A stretch of DNA of 64,000 bases, taken from Rhodopseudomonas palustris. Its GTDB lineage: Bacteria; Pseudomonadota; Alphaproteobacteria; Rhizobiales; Xanthobacteraceae. Below the pieces are notes generated by a model. The model searched no databases. It saw only the letters and a list, made by a program, of their open reading frames with translations, and had not been told where the DNA came from. The translations under genes and the position numbers were made by a program. Numbering within the stretch: position 1 is the first letter of the stretch; each line of letters begins with the position of its first letter. This document shows positions 53,089 to 63,325 of the stretch, piece by piece. The DNA lies in assembly GCF_007005445.1 (NCBI RefSeq), contig NZ_CP041387.1, positions 2,480,001 to 2,544,000 of the forward strand. Direction: 5' to 3'.

Positions 53089-54108
53089 TCAGTAGTGATC
53101 TTCGAAGCGCTTGGCGAGCTCGTCGATGTTCTCCGGCGGCCAGCCCGGCACTTCCATGCCGAGATGCAGGCCCATCTGCGCCAGCACTTCCTTGATCTCG
53201 TTCAGCGACTTGCGGCCGAAGTTCGGGGTGCGGAGCATTTCGGCTTCCGACTTCTGAACCAGGTCGCCGATATAGACGATGTTGTCGTTCTTCAGGCAGT
53301 TCGCCGAACGCACCGACAGCTCCAGCTCGTCCACCTTCTTGAGGAACGCCGGGTTGAAGGCCAGATCCGGGATGATCTCCTGGGTGACTTCCTTGCGCGG
53401 CTCTTCGAAGTTGACGAAGACGTTGAGCTGATCCTGCAGGATGCGCGCCGCATAGGCGACGGCGTCTTCCGGCGTGATCGCGCCGTTGGTCTCCACCGTC
53501 ATGGTCAGCTTGTCGTAGTCGAGGATCTGACCCTCGCGGGTGTTCTCGACCTTGTACGACACCTTGCGAACCGGCGAATACAGGCTGTCGACCGGGATCA
53601 GGCCAATCGGCGCGTCCTCGGGACGGTTGCGCTCGGCGGCGACGTAACCCTTGCCGGTGTTGACGGTGAACTCCATGCGGATCTCGGCGCCGTCGTCCAG
53701 CGTGCAGAGCTGCAGATCCGGGTTCAGCACGACGATGTCGCCGACGGTCTGGATGTCACCGGCGGTGACGACGCCCGGACCGGACTTCTTGATGACCATC
53801 CGCTTCGGGCCTTCGCCCTGCATCTTCAGCGAGATGTCCTTGATGTTCAGCACGATGTCGGTGACGTCCTCGCGCACGCCGGCGATCGAGGAGAACTCGT
53901 GCAGCACGCCGTCGATATGCACCGACTGCACCGCCGCGCCCTGCAGCGACGACAGCAGCACGCGGCGCAGCGCGTTGCCGAGCGTCTGGCCGAAGCCGCG
54001 CTCAAGCGGCTCGGCGACCAGCGTCGCGAACCGGGTGGCATCGCTCCCGGCCGTAACCTGGAGCTTGTTCGGCCGAATCAATTCCTGCCAATTTTTCTGG
54101 ATCGTCAC
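53089..54108 (-). CDS. rpoA: RNA polymerase alpha subunit
   Basis: A 339-residue protein. The N-terminal assembly domain ([35 protein letters not shown]) and C-terminal DNA/activator-binding domain ([37 protein letters not shown]) are both complete. The GTG at 54108 is chosen: GAAGGTG lies 6-12 nt upstream, and the protein then begins [10 protein letters not shown] as in alphaproteobacterial relatives. An ATG 24 nt earlier would overlap the ribosome-binding site. It is coordinately expressed with rpsM, rpsK and rplQ. Confidence 0.98.
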   Translation of the reverse strand: MTIQKNWQELIRPNKLQVTAGSDATRFATLVAEPLERGFGQTLGNALRRVLLSSLQGAAVQSVHIDGVLHEFSSIAGVREDVTDIVLNIKDISLKMQGEGPKRMVIKKSGPGVVTAGDIQTVGDIVVLNPDLQLCTLDDGAEIRMEFTVNTGKGYVAAERNRPEDAPIGLIPVDSLYSPVRKVSYKVENTREGQILDYDKLTMTVETNGAITPEDAVAYAARILQDQLNVFVNFEEPRKEVTQEIIPDLAFNPAFLKKVDELELSVRSANCLKNDNIVYIGDLVQKSEAEMLRTPNFGRKSLNEIKEVLAQMGLHLGMEVPGWPPENIDELAKRFEDHY

Positions 54109-54241
54109 TGTGTCACCTTCCTGGCCGGTCAATGAACGCCGGGGCCCCGGCGCATCGTCACTGGCATTGGAAACTGCGGATCAATCCGCGGGAAACAACG
54201 AATAGATTCGCCGGCGGCACGGGGCCGCCAGCGACGAAAAC

Positions 54242-54631
54242 TCAGACGCGACGACGCTTGCGCGGGCGGCAGCCGTTGTGCGGGATGGTGGTGACGTCGC
54301 GGATCGAGGTCACCGTGAAGCCCGCCGCCTGCAGCGCGCGCAGCGCCGACTCGCGACCCGAACCGGGGCCCGCCACCTCGACTTCGAGGGTGCGCATGCC
54401 GTGCTCCTGCGCCTTCTTGGCGACGTCCTCCGCCGCGACCTGGGCGGCGTACGGGGTCGACTTGCGCGAGCCCTTGAAACCCATCGTGCCGGCCGACGAC
54501 CAGGCGATCGCATTGCCCTGCGCGTCGGTGATGGTGATGGTGGTGTTGTTGAACGACGAATTCACATGCGCGATGCCGGAGGCGATGTTCTTGCGCTCGC
54601 GACGGCGAATGCGGGTGGCGTCCTTGGCCAT
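54242..54631 (-). CDS. rpsK: Ribosomal protein S11
   Basis: A 129-residue 30S platform protein. The body [20 protein letters not shown] and the C-terminal [20 protein letters not shown] are canonical. N-terminal [16 protein letters not shown] is lysine/arginine-rich as expected. It is 129 nt downstream of rpsM and 133 nt upstream of rpoA. Confidence 0.98.
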   Translation of the reverse strand: MAKDATRIRRRERKNIASGIAHVNSSFNNTTITITDAQGNAIAWSSAGTMGFKGSRKSTPYAAQVAAEDVAKKAQEHGMRTLEVEVAGPGSGRESALRALQAAGFTVTSIRDVTTIPHNGCRPRKRRRV

Positions 54632-54691
54632 AGTCTACCTTTCTACGTGATCTCAACGCCGCCGTAACGCCAGCGGCTACACCGAAACGAC

Positions 54692-54757
54692 GAATGGCGA
54701 ACAGCGAGTGGCGAATAGGGGAAGCCCCTACTCGCCATTCACAATCCGCAATTCGCA
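54692..54757. repeat. Low-complexity inverted repeat between rpsM and rpsK
   Basis: GAATGGCGAACAGCGAGTGG with CGAATAGGGG on the left is mirrored by CCCCTACTCGCCATTC on the right, followed by CAATCCGCAATTCGC. The variable xGGCGAxxA units and the GTGGCGAATAGGGG/CCCCTACTCGCCAT pairing can form a hairpin within the operon leader of rpsK. Confidence 0.6.
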
Positions 54758-54760
54758 AAC

Positions 54761-55129
54761 TTACTTCTTCTTGCCGGCGATCGCCTTCGCCGGACCCTTG
54801 CGGGTACGGGCGTTGGTGTGGGTGCGCTGACCACGCACCGGCAGGCCGCGACGATGGCGCAGGCCGCGATAGCAGCCGAGGTCCATCAGACGCTTGATGT
54901 TCATACCGGTCTCACGGCGAAGGTCGCCCTCGACCAGATAGTCGCGGTCGATCACTTCGCGGATCTGCAGCACTTCGGCGTCGCTGAGCTGGTTGACGCG
55001 ACGGTCGAGCGGGATCTTCACCTTCTCGACGATGTCGGCGGCATGCTTCTGGCCGATGCCATGGATGTACTGAAGCGCAATCAGGACGCGCTTGTTGGTC
55101 GGGATATTCACGCCGGCTATACGGGCCAC
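54761..55129 (-). CDS. rpsM: Ribosomal protein S13
   Basis: A 122-residue 30S head protein. N-terminus [20 protein letters not shown] and C-terminal [19 protein letters not shown] are canonical. The GTG at 55129 is chosen because GGAGAG precedes it by 6 nt and it gives the family N-terminus; the in-frame ATG at 55147 would place the ribosome-binding site inside the gene. A short palindrome (55146-55162) lies just upstream. Confidence 0.97.
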   Translation of the reverse strand: MARIAGVNIPTNKRVLIALQYIHGIGQKHAADIVEKVKIPLDRRVNQLSDAEVLQIREVIDRDYLVEGDLRRETGMNIKRLMDLGCYRGLRHRRGLPVRGQRTHTNARTRKGPAKAIAGKKK

Positions 55130-55145
55130 AGACTTCTCTCCTGTC

Positions 55146-55162
55146 ACCGGCTAGCAGCCGGT
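55146..55162 (-). promoter_or_regulatory. Hairpin in the rpsM leader
   Basis: ACCGGCT and AGCCGGT form a perfect 7-bp stem with a 3-nt loop, ending 17 nt before the rpsM start. No T-tract follows. It may shape the leader of the alpha operon mRNA. Confidence 0.35.
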
Positions 55163-55313
55163 CAATTCCTTGATCTCTCGGGCGGCGTTCACATACGCCA
55201 ACACGACGCCATGCCCTTGCTCAGTTCGGGGCCCGGCATCGTCTGAAACCTATCCGACGGGATATCGGGCCTTATTAAAGGATTCCGTTTCGCTTCGTCA
55301 ACCGAATCCCAAT

Positions 55314-56459
55314 TCAAGCTCGCTTCTTCGTGACCTTCTTGGCCTTCTTGCCACGCGTCTGAACCTTGGCGACAGCCTTGGTCTTCGACGCAGCGGCGGC
55401 CTTTCGGGTCGCCTTCTTGCCAGCCGCCTTCTTGCCGGCCGCCGGCTTGGCCGCGCCCTTGGCGGCCTTCACGACTGCCTTGGCGGCCTTTTTACCAGCC
55501 TTCGCAACAGCTTTGGCCGCCTTCTTCAGACCAGCCTTCGCGGTCTTGCCGACCGCAGCCTTGCCGGCCTTCGAAACGGCAGGCTTGCCCGCAGCCTTCT
55601 TGGCGACGACCTTCTTACTTGAAGCTGTCTTGCCAACCGCCTGTTTGGCCGAAGACTTTTTGGTGGAACCAGCCTTCGCACCCGACTTTGCGGCGGGCTT
55701 CGCCGCGGCCTTCTTGGGCGCCTTGGGCTTGGCCGCGGACTTGGACGTGGACTTGGACCTGGACTTGGCAGCCTTCGCCTTGGTCGCCGGCTTGTTGGCG
55801 CCGGTTTTCACCGTGCGCTTGGCGCGGGCAGCCTTGGTCCCCTTAGCCTTGGCGTCCTTCTTGGCATCAGCGGCACGAACCGCATCGAGCACCCGGCCGA
55901 TCTCGCGGGTGACCTCGTCGATCGTCATCATGCCGTCGACGGTCAGCAGCTTGCGCTTCTCGGAATAATAGTCGACCAGCGGCTCGGTCTGCGCCCGATA
56001 GGCGGAAAGTCGCTTGGCCAGCGCTTCGGCGTTGTCGTCGGCGCGCGGCTCCTCGCCGCGGGCGCGCATCTCGGCGACGCGGGTCTCGACCCGGTCGAGC
56101 AGCGCGCCCTCATTCACCTTCAGCTCGACCACGGCGTCGAGATCGAAGCCCTTGTCCCCTAGCAGACGGTCGAGGGCCTCGGCCTGCGGCACGGTGCGCG
56201 GGAAGCCGTCCAGGATGAAACCGTGCGCGGCGTCGTCCTGATCGATCCGGTCGGAGATGATCCCGATCACCACCTCGTCCGGCACCAGACCGCCGGCCGC
56301 CATGATGTCCTTGGCCTTGAGGCCGATCGGCGTGCCCGCCGCGACCGCAGCGCGCAGCATGTCGCCGGTGGAGAGCTGCACGATGCCGTGCTGCTCGACC
56401 AGACGGGCCGCCTGGGTGCCCTTGCCCGCGCCAGGCGGTCCGAGAAGGATCAGTCTCAT
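55314..56459 (-). CDS. adk: Adenylate kinase with a ~185-residue Lys/Ala-rich histone-like C-terminal tail
   Basis: A 381-residue protein. Residues 1-~195 are a complete short-type adenylate kinase: P-loop [18 protein letters not shown]-site [27 protein letters not shown] and a short LID ([14 protein letters not shown]); it interconverts ATP+AMP and 2 ADP. Residues ~197-381 are almost only Lys, Ala, Ser, Gly, Val and Thr in AAKK/KSAAK patterns, like histone H1 tails. Normal Adk ends near residue 215, so the tail is an extra. It starts on the ATGA overlap with secY and has the operon's codon usage. DNA or RNA binding is inferred. Confidence 0.9.
   Translation of the reverse strand: MRLILLGPPGAGKGTQAARLVEQHGIVQLSTGDMLRAAVAAGTPIGLKAKDIMAAGGLVPDEVVIGIISDRIDQDDAAHGFILDGFPRTVPQAEALDRLLGDKGFDLDAVVELKVNEGALLDRVETRVAEMRARGEEPRADDNAEALAKRLSAYRAQTEPLVDYYSEKRKLLTVDGMMTIDEVTREIGRVLDAVRAADAKKDAKAKGTKAARAKRTVKTGANKPATKAKAAKSRSKSTSKSAAKPKAPKKAAAKPAAKSGAKAGSTKKSSAKQAVGKTASSKKVVAKKAAGKPAVSKAGKAAVGKTAKAGLKKAAKAVAKAGKKAAKAVVKAAKGAAKPAAGKKAAGKKATRKAAAASKTKAVAKVQTRGKKAKKVTKKRA
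55737..55769. repeat. Hexamer tandem array inside the adk tail
   Basis: Five to six copies of GGAC(T/G/C)T run in phase with the reading frame and encode alternating Lys-Ser type residues ([10 protein letters not shown]). They suggest the tail grew by short-unit slippage. Confidence 0.6.
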
Positions 56460-57787
56460 TTCTTGCGCCCCCGCAACTTCGACTTCTTGATCAGGCCCTC
56501 ATACTGGTGCGCCAGCAGATAGCCCTGCACCTGCGCCACAGTATCCATCGTCACGCTGACGACGATCAGGAGCGAAGTTCCGCCGAAATAGAACGGTACC
56601 GCCGCGTAGGAGATCATCACCTCGGGAATGAGACAGACGACCGCCAGATAGATCGCCCCGACCACGGTGATGCGCGACAGCACGTAATCGATGTATTCCG
56701 CGGTGCGCTCGCCGGGACGGATGCCCGGGATGAAGCCCCCGTGCTTCTTCAGATTGTCGGCCGTCTCGGTCGGGTTGAACACGATCGCGGTGTAGAAGAA
56801 CGCGAAGAACACGATCATGCTGATGTAGAACAGCAGGAACAGCGGCCGGCCGTGACCGAACTGGGTCACGATCCACTGGAACCACTCGGGCCCGCTGCCG
56901 GCGTTGAAATTCGCGATCGTGGTCGGCAGCAGCAGCAGCGACGAGGCGAAGATCGGCGGAATCACGCCGGCGGTGTTGAGCTTCAGGGGCAGATGCGAGG
57001 ACTGGCCCTCGAACATCTTGTTGCCGACCTGGCGCTTCGGATACTGGATCAGCAGCCGGCGCTGCGCACGCTCCATGAACACGATGAAGGCGATCACGAC
57101 GACGGCCATCACCAGCACGACCAGGATCAGGCCGGTGGACAGCGCGCCCTGACGGCCGAGTTCGAGCATGCTGGCGAGCGCCGACGGCAGCTCAGCGACG
57201 ATGCCGGCCAAGATGATCAGCGAAATACCGTTGCCGATGCCGCGCGAGGTGATCTGCTCACCCAGCCACATCAGGAACATGGTTCCGCCGGTCAGCGTGA
57301 TCGTGGTCGACAGCCGGAAGAACATGCCCGGGTCGGACACCACATTGCCCGCGCCTTCGAGGCCGACGGCAATGCCGTAGGACTGGAACAGCGCCAGCAC
57401 CACGGTGAGGTACCGGGTGTACTGGTTGATAGTCTTGCGGCCGGACTCGCCTTCCTTCTTCAGCGCCTCGAGCTGCGGCGACACCGTCGTCAGCAACTGC
57501 ACGATGATCGATGCCGAGATGTACGGCATGATGTTGAGGGCGAAGATCGCCATGCGGTGGATGCCACCCCCGGCGAACATGTTGAACATGCCGAGGATGC
57601 CGCCGGCCTGCTGGCGGAACACCTGCTCCCAGACGTTCGGATCGATGCCGGGCAGCGGAATGTAGGTGCCGAGGCGGTACACCAGCAGCGCGCCGAGCGT
57701 GAACCAGATCCGCTTCTTCAGCTCCTCGGCCTTACCGAGCGCCGAAAAATTGAGGTTTGCCGCAAGTTGTTCCGCTGCTGAGACCAT
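56456..57787 (-). CDS. secY: Preprotein translocase subunit SecY
   Basis: A 443-residue, ten-helix core of the Sec channel. Plug and lateral-gate regions are recognisable: [16 protein letters not shown] at the start, [20 protein letters not shown] [18 protein letters not shown], and C-terminal [20 protein letters not shown] with [13 protein letters not shown]. It lies between rplO and adk, as is usual, and shares a 4-nt overlap (ATGA) with adk. It acts in the inner membrane with SecE/SecG. Confidence 0.98.
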   Translation of the reverse strand: MVSAAEQLAANLNFSALGKAEELKKRIWFTLGALLVYRLGTYIPLPGIDPNVWEQVFRQQAGGILGMFNMFAGGGIHRMAIFALNIMPYISASIIVQLLTTVSPQLEALKKEGESGRKTINQYTRYLTVVLALFQSYGIAVGLEGAGNVVSDPGMFFRLSTTITLTGGTMFLMWLGEQITSRGIGNGISLIILAGIVAELPSALASMLELGRQGALSTGLILVVLVMAVVVIAFIVFMERAQRRLLIQYPKRQVGNKMFEGQSSHLPLKLNTAGVIPPIFASSLLLLPTTIANFNAGSGPEWFQWIVTQFGHGRPLFLLFYISMIVFFAFFYTAIVFNPTETADNLKKHGGFIPGIRPGERTAEYIDYVLSRITVVGAIYLAVVCLIPEVMISYAAVPFYFGGTSLLIVVSVTMDTVAQVQGYLLAHQYEGLIKKSKLRGRKK

Positions 57788-57939
57788 GTCCGGCTTTCTC
57801 CCGCGCTGCTCGTCCCGATCCGCCGCCGGATGCGACGGCCGGGCCGGCGCCGGGCATCAATTTGGGGCGCGCGTGTCGAAAAATCCACCGTACCGGCGAG
57901 GCCGGGCGCCCGCTTTAGCAGCGGGCGCTGACGGGGACA

Positions 57940-58425
57940 TTACGCCGCCTCGCCTTCTTCCGTCTTCGGGGCGAGGATCTTGACCGAACCGCCGGCCTTC
58001 TCGACCGCGGCGATCGCCGACTTGGTCGCACCGTACACTTCGATGTTCAGCTTCGCGGTGAGCTCACCGCGGCCGAGCAGGCGAACGCCATCCTTGGCAC
58101 GGCGCAGCACGCCGGCTTCCACCAGCGCCGCGGCGTCGACCACCTTGCCGGCATCGATCGCCTTGGAATCGACGGCCTCCTGGAGGCGATCGAGATTCAC
58201 CTCGGCGAAGTCGAGCGCGAAGATGTTGTTGAAGCCACGCTTCGGCAGGCGCCGATGCAGCGGCATCTGGCCGCCCTCGAAGCCCTTGATCCGCACGCCC
58301 GAACGCGCGGTCTGGCCCTTGCCGCCACGGCCGCCGGTCTTGCCCTTGCCCGAACCGATGCCACGGCCGATCCGCATGCGCTTCTTGCGCGAACCGACGT
58401 TGTCGGCGATCTCGCTGAGCTTCAT
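57940..58425 (-). CDS. rplO: Ribosomal protein L15
   Basis: A 161-residue 50S protein. The Gly/Lys/Arg-rich N-terminus ([20 protein letters not shown]) and the C-terminal globular part are canonical. rpmD lies 12 nt upstream; secY starts 152 nt downstream. Confidence 0.98.
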   Translation of the reverse strand: MKLSEIADNVGSRKKRMRIGRGIGSGKGKTGGRGGKGQTARSGVRIKGFEGGQMPLHRRLPKRGFNNIFALDFAEVNLDRLQEAVDSKAIDAGKVVDAAALVEAGVLRRAKDGVRLLGRGELTAKLNIEVYGATKSAIAAVEKAGGSVKILAPKTEEGEAA

Positions 58426-58437
58426 CGCCCTGTCTCC

Positions 58438-58632
58438 TTACTTCTCGTCGACGACGCGGACGAGGTGTTGCACCTTGCCGATCATGCCACGAACCTCAGG
58501 GGTGTCCTGCAGTTCGGCGACGCGGCCGATCTTGTTCAGCTTCAGGCCGATCAGCGTCTCGCGCTGCGAGTGATGGCGCCGAATCGGGCTGCCGATCTGC
58601 TCGACCTTGATCATGTTTGCGGCCTTGGCCAT
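58438..58632 (-). CDS. rpmD: Ribosomal protein L30
   Basis: A 64-residue 50S protein ([40 protein letters not shown]). The ATG at 58632 gives the usual length; a start 9 nt upstream adds three residues without support. It sits between rpsE and rplO. Confidence 0.96.
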   Translation of the reverse strand: MAKAANMIKVEQIGSPIRRHHSQRETLIGLKLNKIGRVAELQDTPEVRGMIGKVQHLVRVVDEK

Positions 58633-58691
58633 CTCGTTCACTCCGAATCGCGTCTTGTCAGAAGACCGCGTGATCGCCGTCGATCACGCTG

Positions 58692-59267
58692 TTATTCGGC
58701 CACCACCTCGGCATCGCCACCGATCCGGCGCGACTGCAGGGTGGAAACCTTGATGTTGCGGCGCGCGGCGACCGAGCGCGGCGAGTCGACGCTCTTGAGC
58801 GCGTCGAAGGTGGCGCGAACCATGTTGTAGGGGTTCGACGAACCGACCGACTTCGCCACCACGTCCTGGATGCCGAGCGTCTCGAACACCGCACGCATCG
58901 GGCCGCCGGCGATGATGCCGGTACCGGCCGGAGCGGCGCGGAGATAGACGCGACCGGCGCCGTGACGGCCGGCGATGTCGTGATGCAAGGTACGCCCCTC
59001 GCGCAGCGCCACCCGGGTGAGATTGCGCTTGGCCGACTCGGTCGCCTTGCGGATCGCTTCCGGCACTTCGCGCGCCTTGCCGTGACCGAAGCCGACACGG
59101 CCCTTCTGATCGCCGACCACGACCAGCGCGGCGAAGCCGAAGCGCTTGCCGCCCTTCACCACCTTCGCCACACGGTTGATGTGGACGAGCTTGTCGACGA
59201 ACTCGCTGTCGCGCTCCTCGCGCTCCCTGCTCCGTTCGCGTCCGCCGCGTTCGCGTTCAGCTGCCAT
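58692..59267 (-). CDS. rpsE: Ribosomal protein S5
   Basis: A 191-residue 30S protein with the S5 double-stranded-RNA-binding domain ([20 protein letters not shown]) and C-terminal ribosomal fold ([35 protein letters not shown]). The ~20-residue charged N-terminal [15 protein letters not shown] is a typical alphaproteobacterial extension. It starts at the ATG at 59267, 60 nt after rplR. Confidence 0.97.
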   Translation of the reverse strand: MAAERERGGRERSREREERDSEFVDKLVHINRVAKVVKGGKRFGFAALVVVGDQKGRVGFGHGKAREVPEAIRKATESAKRNLTRVALREGRTLHHDIAGRHGAGRVYLRAAPAGTGIIAGGPMRAVFETLGIQDVVAKSVGSSNPYNMVRATFDALKSVDSPRSVAARRNIKVSTLQSRRIGGDAEVVAE

Positions 59268-59327
59268 GGTGTGTTCCAATCCTTGCGAGGCTCGCGCCCC
59301 GATCCTGGTATCCGTTCAATCCGAAAT

Positions 59328-59690
59328 TTAGAAGCTCAGGCCGCTCTCGCGGGCCGCATCCGCCAGCGCCTTAACGCGGCCGTGATACAGATAGCCGCCG
59401 CGGTCGAACACGACTTCCTTGACGCCCTTCTGCACCGCGCGCTCGGCGACCAGTTTGCCGACCGCCTTCGCCGCATCGATGTCGGCGCCGGTGTTGCCGG
59501 CTTCGCGCAACGTCTTCTCCAGCGACGACGCGGAGGCGAGCGTCTCGCCCTTCGAATCGTCGATCACCTGGGCATAGATGTGCTTGGACGAGCGGAACAC
59601 CGACAGCCGCGGACGGCCGTTCGCGGTGCGCCGCAGGGCGGTCCGGACGCGGTTGGTGCGCCGGGCATTCGTAACCTTCATCTTCGACAT
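59328..59690 (-). CDS. rplR: Ribosomal protein L18
   Basis: A 120-residue 5S-rRNA-binding 50S protein: [20 protein letters not shown] and [20 protein letters not shown] are canonical. The ATG at 59690 ([17 protein letters not shown]) starts it; it lies 11 nt after rplF. Confidence 0.98.
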   Translation of the reverse strand: MSKMKVTNARRTNRVRTALRRTANGRPRLSVFRSSKHIYAQVIDDSKGETLASASSLEKTLREAGNTGADIDAAKAVGKLVAERAVQKGVKEVVFDRGGYLYHGRVKALADAARESGLSF

Positions 59691-59701
59691 GACCGGCTCC
59701 G

Positions 59702-60235
59702 TTACTTCTTCTTGCCTTCCTTGCGGAAGATGAATTCGTCCGAGTAGCGGACGCCCTTGCCCTTGTACGGCTCCGGCGGACGATAGTCGCGGATTTCCGC
59801 GGCGACCTGCCCTACCTTCTGCGAGTCGATGCCGGCGACGTTGATCTCGGTCGGCTTCGGCACCGTGATGGTGATCCCTTCCGGGATGTCGTACAGGACG
59901 TCGTGGCTGTAGCCGAGAGCGAGCTGCAGCTTCTTGCCCTGCATTGCCGCGCGGTAGCCGACGCCGGTGATTTCGAGCTTCTTCTCGAAGCCCTTGGTGA
60001 CGCCTTCCACCAGATTCGCGATCTGCGCGCGAGCCGTGCCGTAAAGCGCCCGCGCCCGATTGGTCTCGAACCGCGGCGAAACCGAGACCGAACCGTTCTC
60101 GAACTTCACGTCGACATCGTCGTGCACGACGAACTGAAGCTGGCCCTTCGGCCCCTTCATCTTGACGGTCTGTCCCTCGACGGTCGCCGTCACCCCCGAC
60201 GGGACCGTGACGGGCTTCTTGCCAACGCGTGACAT
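59702..60235 (-). CDS. rplF: Ribosomal protein L6
   Basis: A 177-residue 50S protein with two L6 folds: [20 protein letters not shown] at the start and the conserved C-terminal [20 protein letters not shown]. It follows rpsH after 112 nt. Confidence 0.98.
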   Translation of the reverse strand: MSRVGKKPVTVPSGVTATVEGQTVKMKGPKGQLQFVVHDDVDVKFENGSVSVSPRFETNRARALYGTARAQIANLVEGVTKGFEKKLEITGVGYRAAMQGKKLQLALGYSHDVLYDIPEGITITVPKPTEINVAGIDSQKVGQVAAEIRDYRPPEPYKGKGVRYSDEFIFRKEGKKK

Positions 60236-60347
60236 GGTCGATCCTTCTTAAACCCTGCATCCTCCGGCGAAATCCGCCCGGGACGATGCGCCAATTTCCG
60301 TTCTCCAGCGCGCCCCGGCCGCACCCTGCGGCCGAACGCGCCGGCGA

Positions 60348-60746
60348 TTAGAACACCGTGAACAGAACCTCGCCGCCGACATTGGCGTCGCGGGCATCGT
60401 GATCGGCCATGATCCCCTTCGGGGTCGACAGCACCGAAATGCCCAGGCCGTTGTTGACGCGCGGCAGGTTCTTCACCGAAGCGTAGACCCGGCGGCCCGG
60501 GCGCGACACGCGCTCGATCTCGCGGATCACCGGCTCGCCGTCGAAATATTTCAGCTCGATCTCGAGCTCGCTGCGCCCCGACGGATGCTCGACCGAAGCG
60601 TAGCCGCGGATGTAGCCTTCCGCCTTCAGCACGTCGAGAACGTTGGCGCGCATCTTCGAGCCCGGGGTCGAAACCTTGGACTTGGAGCGCATCTGCGCGT
60701 TGCGGATACGGGTGATCAGGTCGCTGATCGGATCGTGCGTCGACAT
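60348..60746 (-). CDS. rpsH: Ribosomal protein S8
   Basis: A 132-residue 30S protein: [20 protein letters not shown] and the C-terminal [20 protein letters not shown] with GGEVLFTVF. In E. coli S8 represses the spc operon by binding its mRNA; whether that holds here cannot be read from sequence. Confidence 0.98.
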   Translation of the reverse strand: MSTHDPISDLITRIRNAQMRSKSKVSTPGSKMRANVLDVLKAEGYIRGYASVEHPSGRSELEIELKYFDGEPVIREIERVSRPGRRVYASVKNLPRVNNGLGISVLSTPKGIMADHDARDANVGGEVLFTVF

Positions 60747-60758
60747 CTGCCGCCCTCC

Positions 60759-61064
60759 TTACCAGCTCGACTTGACCAGGCCCGGAACCAGGCCCTTCGA
60801 ACCGAGATCGCGGATCGCGATACGGCTCAGCTTGTTGAGGCGATAGACCGAGCGCGGACGGCCGGTGAGGTCGCAGCGGTTGCGGATCCGGGTCGCCGAC
60901 GAGTTGCGCGGCATCTCGGCGAGCTTCAGCGTCGCCGCGAAGCGCTCCTCCATCGGCTTCGACTTGTCGGCGATGAGGGCCTTCAGCCGCGCGCGCTTCG
61001 GCGCCGCGTTCTTTGCCATCTTCTTCCGACGGTTGTTCTTCTCGATCGCACTCTTCTTTGCCAT
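60759..61064 (-). CDS. rpsN: Ribosomal protein S14 (zinc-free type)
   Basis: A 101-residue 30S protein of the long C-minus type: it lacks paired CxxC zinc motifs and carries [20 protein letters not shown]. The ATG at 61064 is preferred; it gives the normal [18 protein letters not shown] start. It follows rplE after 43 nt. Confidence 0.97.
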   Translation of the reverse strand: MAKKSAIEKNNRRKKMAKNAAPKRARLKALIADKSKPMEERFAATLKLAEMPRNSSATRIRNRCDLTGRPRSVYRLNKLSRIAIRDLGSKGLVPGLVKSSW

Positions 61065-61107
61065 GTGTGGCTCCTGGGTTTCCGCGTTTGAGAGGCTTTT
61101 CAGCGTC

Positions 61108-61665
61108 TCACTGCCGGAACGGGAAATTGAAAGCGGTAAGCAGCGCGCGCGCTTCGTCGTCGGTGGGCGCGGTGGTGCACACCGTGATGTCCATGCCCCA
61201 CGACTCACCGGTCTTGTCGAAGTCGATCTCGGGGAAAATGATGTGCTCCTTGATGCCGAGCGAATAGTTGCCGCGGCCGTCGAAGCTCTTCGGGTTCAGG
61301 CCGCGGAAGTCGCGGACGCGCGGCAGCGCGACCGTGATCAGGCGGTCGATGAACTCGTACATCTTGGCGCTGCGCAGCGTCACCTTGCAGCCGATCGGCT
61401 GGTTCTCGCGCAGCTTGAAGGTCGAAATCGCGACGCGCGAATAGGTGATGACCGCCTTCTGGCCGGCGATCAGCGACAGATCGGCCGCCGCCTGCTCGGC
61501 TTTCTTGCGATCGTTCACCGCCTCGCCGACGCCCATGTTCAGCACGACCTTGTCGAGCTTGGGAACCTGCATCGCGTTGGCGTAGCCGAACTTCTCGGTG
61601 AGCTGGCTGCGGATGCTGCGGTCGTATTCCGTGCGCAGCCGCGGAACGTAAGCGGTCTCAGCCAT
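61108..61665 (-). CDS. rplE: Ribosomal protein L5
   Basis: A 185-residue 5S-rRNA-binding 50S protein: [33 protein letters not shown] and [20 protein letters not shown] are canonical. It overlaps rplX by 8 nt, which suggests translational coupling. Confidence 0.98.
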   Translation of the reverse strand: MAETAYVPRLRTEYDRSIRSQLTEKFGYANAMQVPKLDKVVLNMGVGEAVNDRKKAEQAAADLSLIAGQKAVITYSRVAISTFKLRENQPIGCKVTLRSAKMYEFIDRLITVALPRVRDFRGLNPKSFDGRGNYSLGIKEHIIFPEIDFDKTGESWGMDITVCTTAPTDDEARALLTAFNFPFRQ

Positions 61666-61972
61666 CGATCTCTGCTCCCGAACGCTTGGCGACGCGGACC
61701 TTCTTGCCGTCCGCGAGAATCTTGAATCCGACGCGGGTCGGCTTGCCGTCCTTGCCGACGATCGCGATGTTCGACAGGTCGATCGGCGCCTCTTTCGAGA
61801 TGATGCCGCCTTCCTGGGTCTGGGTCTGCTTCTGGTGACGCTTGACCACGTTGATGCCGCGAACCAGCGCCTTGCCGGCGTCCGGACGGACCTCGAACAC
61901 CTCGCCGGTTCGGCCCTTGTCGCGACCGCTCAGCACGATCACCTTGTCACCCTTACGGATCTTGGCGGCCAT
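61658..61972 (-). CDS. rplX: Ribosomal protein L24
   Basis: A 104-residue 50S assembly-initiator protein with the KOW motif ([19 protein letters not shown]). It shares one base with the rplN stop (TAATG) and overlaps rplE by 8 nt. Confidence 0.98.
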   Translation of the reverse strand: MAAKIRKGDKVIVLSGRDKGRTGEVFEVRPDAGKALVRGINVVKRHQKQTQTQEGGIISKEAPIDLSNIAIVGKDGKPTRVGFKILADGKKVRVAKRSGAEIDG

Positions 61973-62340
61973 TACAGCACCTCCGGCGCCAGCGAAATGA
62001 TCTTCATGTGGTTCTTCGCCCGCAGCTCGCGCGGCACCGGCCCGAAGATACGGGTACCGATCGGCTCCGACTGATTGTTGATCAGCACGGCGGCGTTGCG
62101 GTCGAAACGGATGACGGAGCCGTCCGGGCGCCGGATGTCCTTGCGGACACGGACCACCACGGCCTTCATCACGTCGCCCTTCTTCACCTTGCCCCGCGGA
62201 ATCGCTTCCTTGATCGAGACCACAATGACGTCACCCACGGTCGCATACCGGCGCTTGGATCCCCCAATCACCTTGATGCACATGACACGGCGTGCGCCTG
62301 AATTGTCGGCCACGTCGAGGTTGGTCTGCATCTGAATCAT
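61972..62340 (-). CDS. rplN: Ribosomal protein L14
   Basis: A 122-residue 50S protein at the subunit interface: [20 protein letters not shown] and the C-terminal [20 protein letters not shown] are canonical. It follows rpsQ after 63 nt. Confidence 0.98.
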   Translation of the reverse strand: MIQMQTNLDVADNSGARRVMCIKVIGGSKRRYATVGDVIVVSIKEAIPRGKVKKGDVMKAVVVRVRKDIRRPDGSVIRFDRNAAVLINNQSEPIGTRIFGPVPRELRAKNHMKIISLAPEVL

Positions 62341-62403
62341 TGATGCACCTCGTCCTCTCTCTGCTGCGCTATTCGCGCGCTAAACTGATGCGCAAAAGCG
62401 CGC

Positions 62404-62652
62404 TTAGGCGGTCTTCTTCGGTTCGCCCCGGACGACGGTCCAGCGCTTCAACTTGGAGATCGGCTTGCTCTCTTCGATCCACACCATGTCGCCCGGCTTG
62501 AACTGGTTGTTCTCGTCGTGCGCGTGGTAGTTCTTCGAACGCCGGATGGTCTTCTTGTAGATCGGGTGAGTGAAGCGGCGGTCGACGCGCACCACGATCG
62601 TCTTCTCTTGCTTGTCGCTGACGACCACGCCCTGCAGGGTCCTCTTCGGCAT
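62404..62652 (-). CDS. rpsQ: Ribosomal protein S17
   Basis: An 82-residue 30S protein with the OB fold: [20 protein letters not shown] and [20 protein letters not shown]. It follows rpmC after 12 nt. Confidence 0.98.
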   Translation of the reverse strand: MPKRTLQGVVVSDKQEKTIVVRVDRRFTHPIYKKTIRRSKNYHAHDENNQFKPGDMVWIEESKPISKLKRWTVVRGEPKKTA

Positions 62653-62664
62653 GTCTAAAGGTCC

Positions 62665-62874
62665 TTACTTCGTCTTGCCGGCGCGCTTCTGCGCGGCGAT
62701 GGTCTTGATGCGGGCGATGTCGCGGCGCGCCTCGCGCAGCCGGGAGGTGTTCTCGAGCTGGCCGGTGGCGCGCTGGAACCGCAGGTTGAAGCGCTCCTTC
62801 TTCAGCCCCAGGATCGCGTCGTCCATCTGGTCTTCGCTCATCGCACGGATGTCGGCGGTCTTCATCTCAGCCAT
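62665..62874 (-). CDS. rpmC: Ribosomal protein L29
   Basis: A 69-residue helical 50S protein near the exit tunnel: [20 protein letters not shown] is diagnostic. The ATG at 62874 ([15 protein letters not shown]) is preceded by a good ribosome-binding site; it is 5 nt after rplP. Confidence 0.97.
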   Translation of the reverse strand: MAEMKTADIRAMSEDQMDDAILGLKKERFNLRFQRATGQLENTSRLREARRDIARIKTIAAQKRAGKTK

Positions 62875-62879
62875 GACGA

Positions 62880-63293
62880 TTACTCCGCGATGCGCGCGAC
62901 GAAGCGCGTCTTGATCGGCAGCTTGGCGGCGGCCAGGGTGAGCGCCTCGCGGGCGATCTGCTGGTTGACGCCGTCGATCTCGAACATCACACGGCCCGGC
63001 TTGACGCGGGCGACCCACAATTCCGGCGACCCCTTGCCGGAGCCCATGCGGACTTCGGCCGGCTTCTTGGACACCGGAAGATCCGGGAAGATCCGGATCC
63101 AGACGCGGCCCGCACGCTTCATGTGACGGGTCAGCGCACGACGGGCAGCTTCGATCTGGCGCGCAGTGATCCGCTCCGGCTCCATCGCCTTCAGGCCGAA
63201 CTGGCCGAACGCCAGGGTCGCGCCCGAGGACGCCACGCCGTGGATGCGGCCCTTGTGCGCCTTACGGAACTTGGTTCTCTTTGGTTGCATCAT
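62880..63293 (-). CDS. rplP: Ribosomal protein L16
   Basis: A 137-residue 50S protein at the A-site: [20 protein letters not shown] and [20 protein letters not shown] are canonical. The start is either of two adjacent ATG codons at 63293 or 63290. It follows rpsC after 32 nt. Confidence 0.98.
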   Translation of the reverse strand: MMQPKRTKFRKAHKGRIHGVASSGATLAFGQFGLKAMEPERITARQIEAARRALTRHMKRAGRVWIRIFPDLPVSKKPAEVRMGSGKGSPELWVARVKPGRVMFEIDGVNQQIAREALTLAAAKLPIKTRFVARIAE

Positions 63294-63325
63294 GGCTTTA
63301 CGCCCTCAATTCGAATTCTGCGCGA

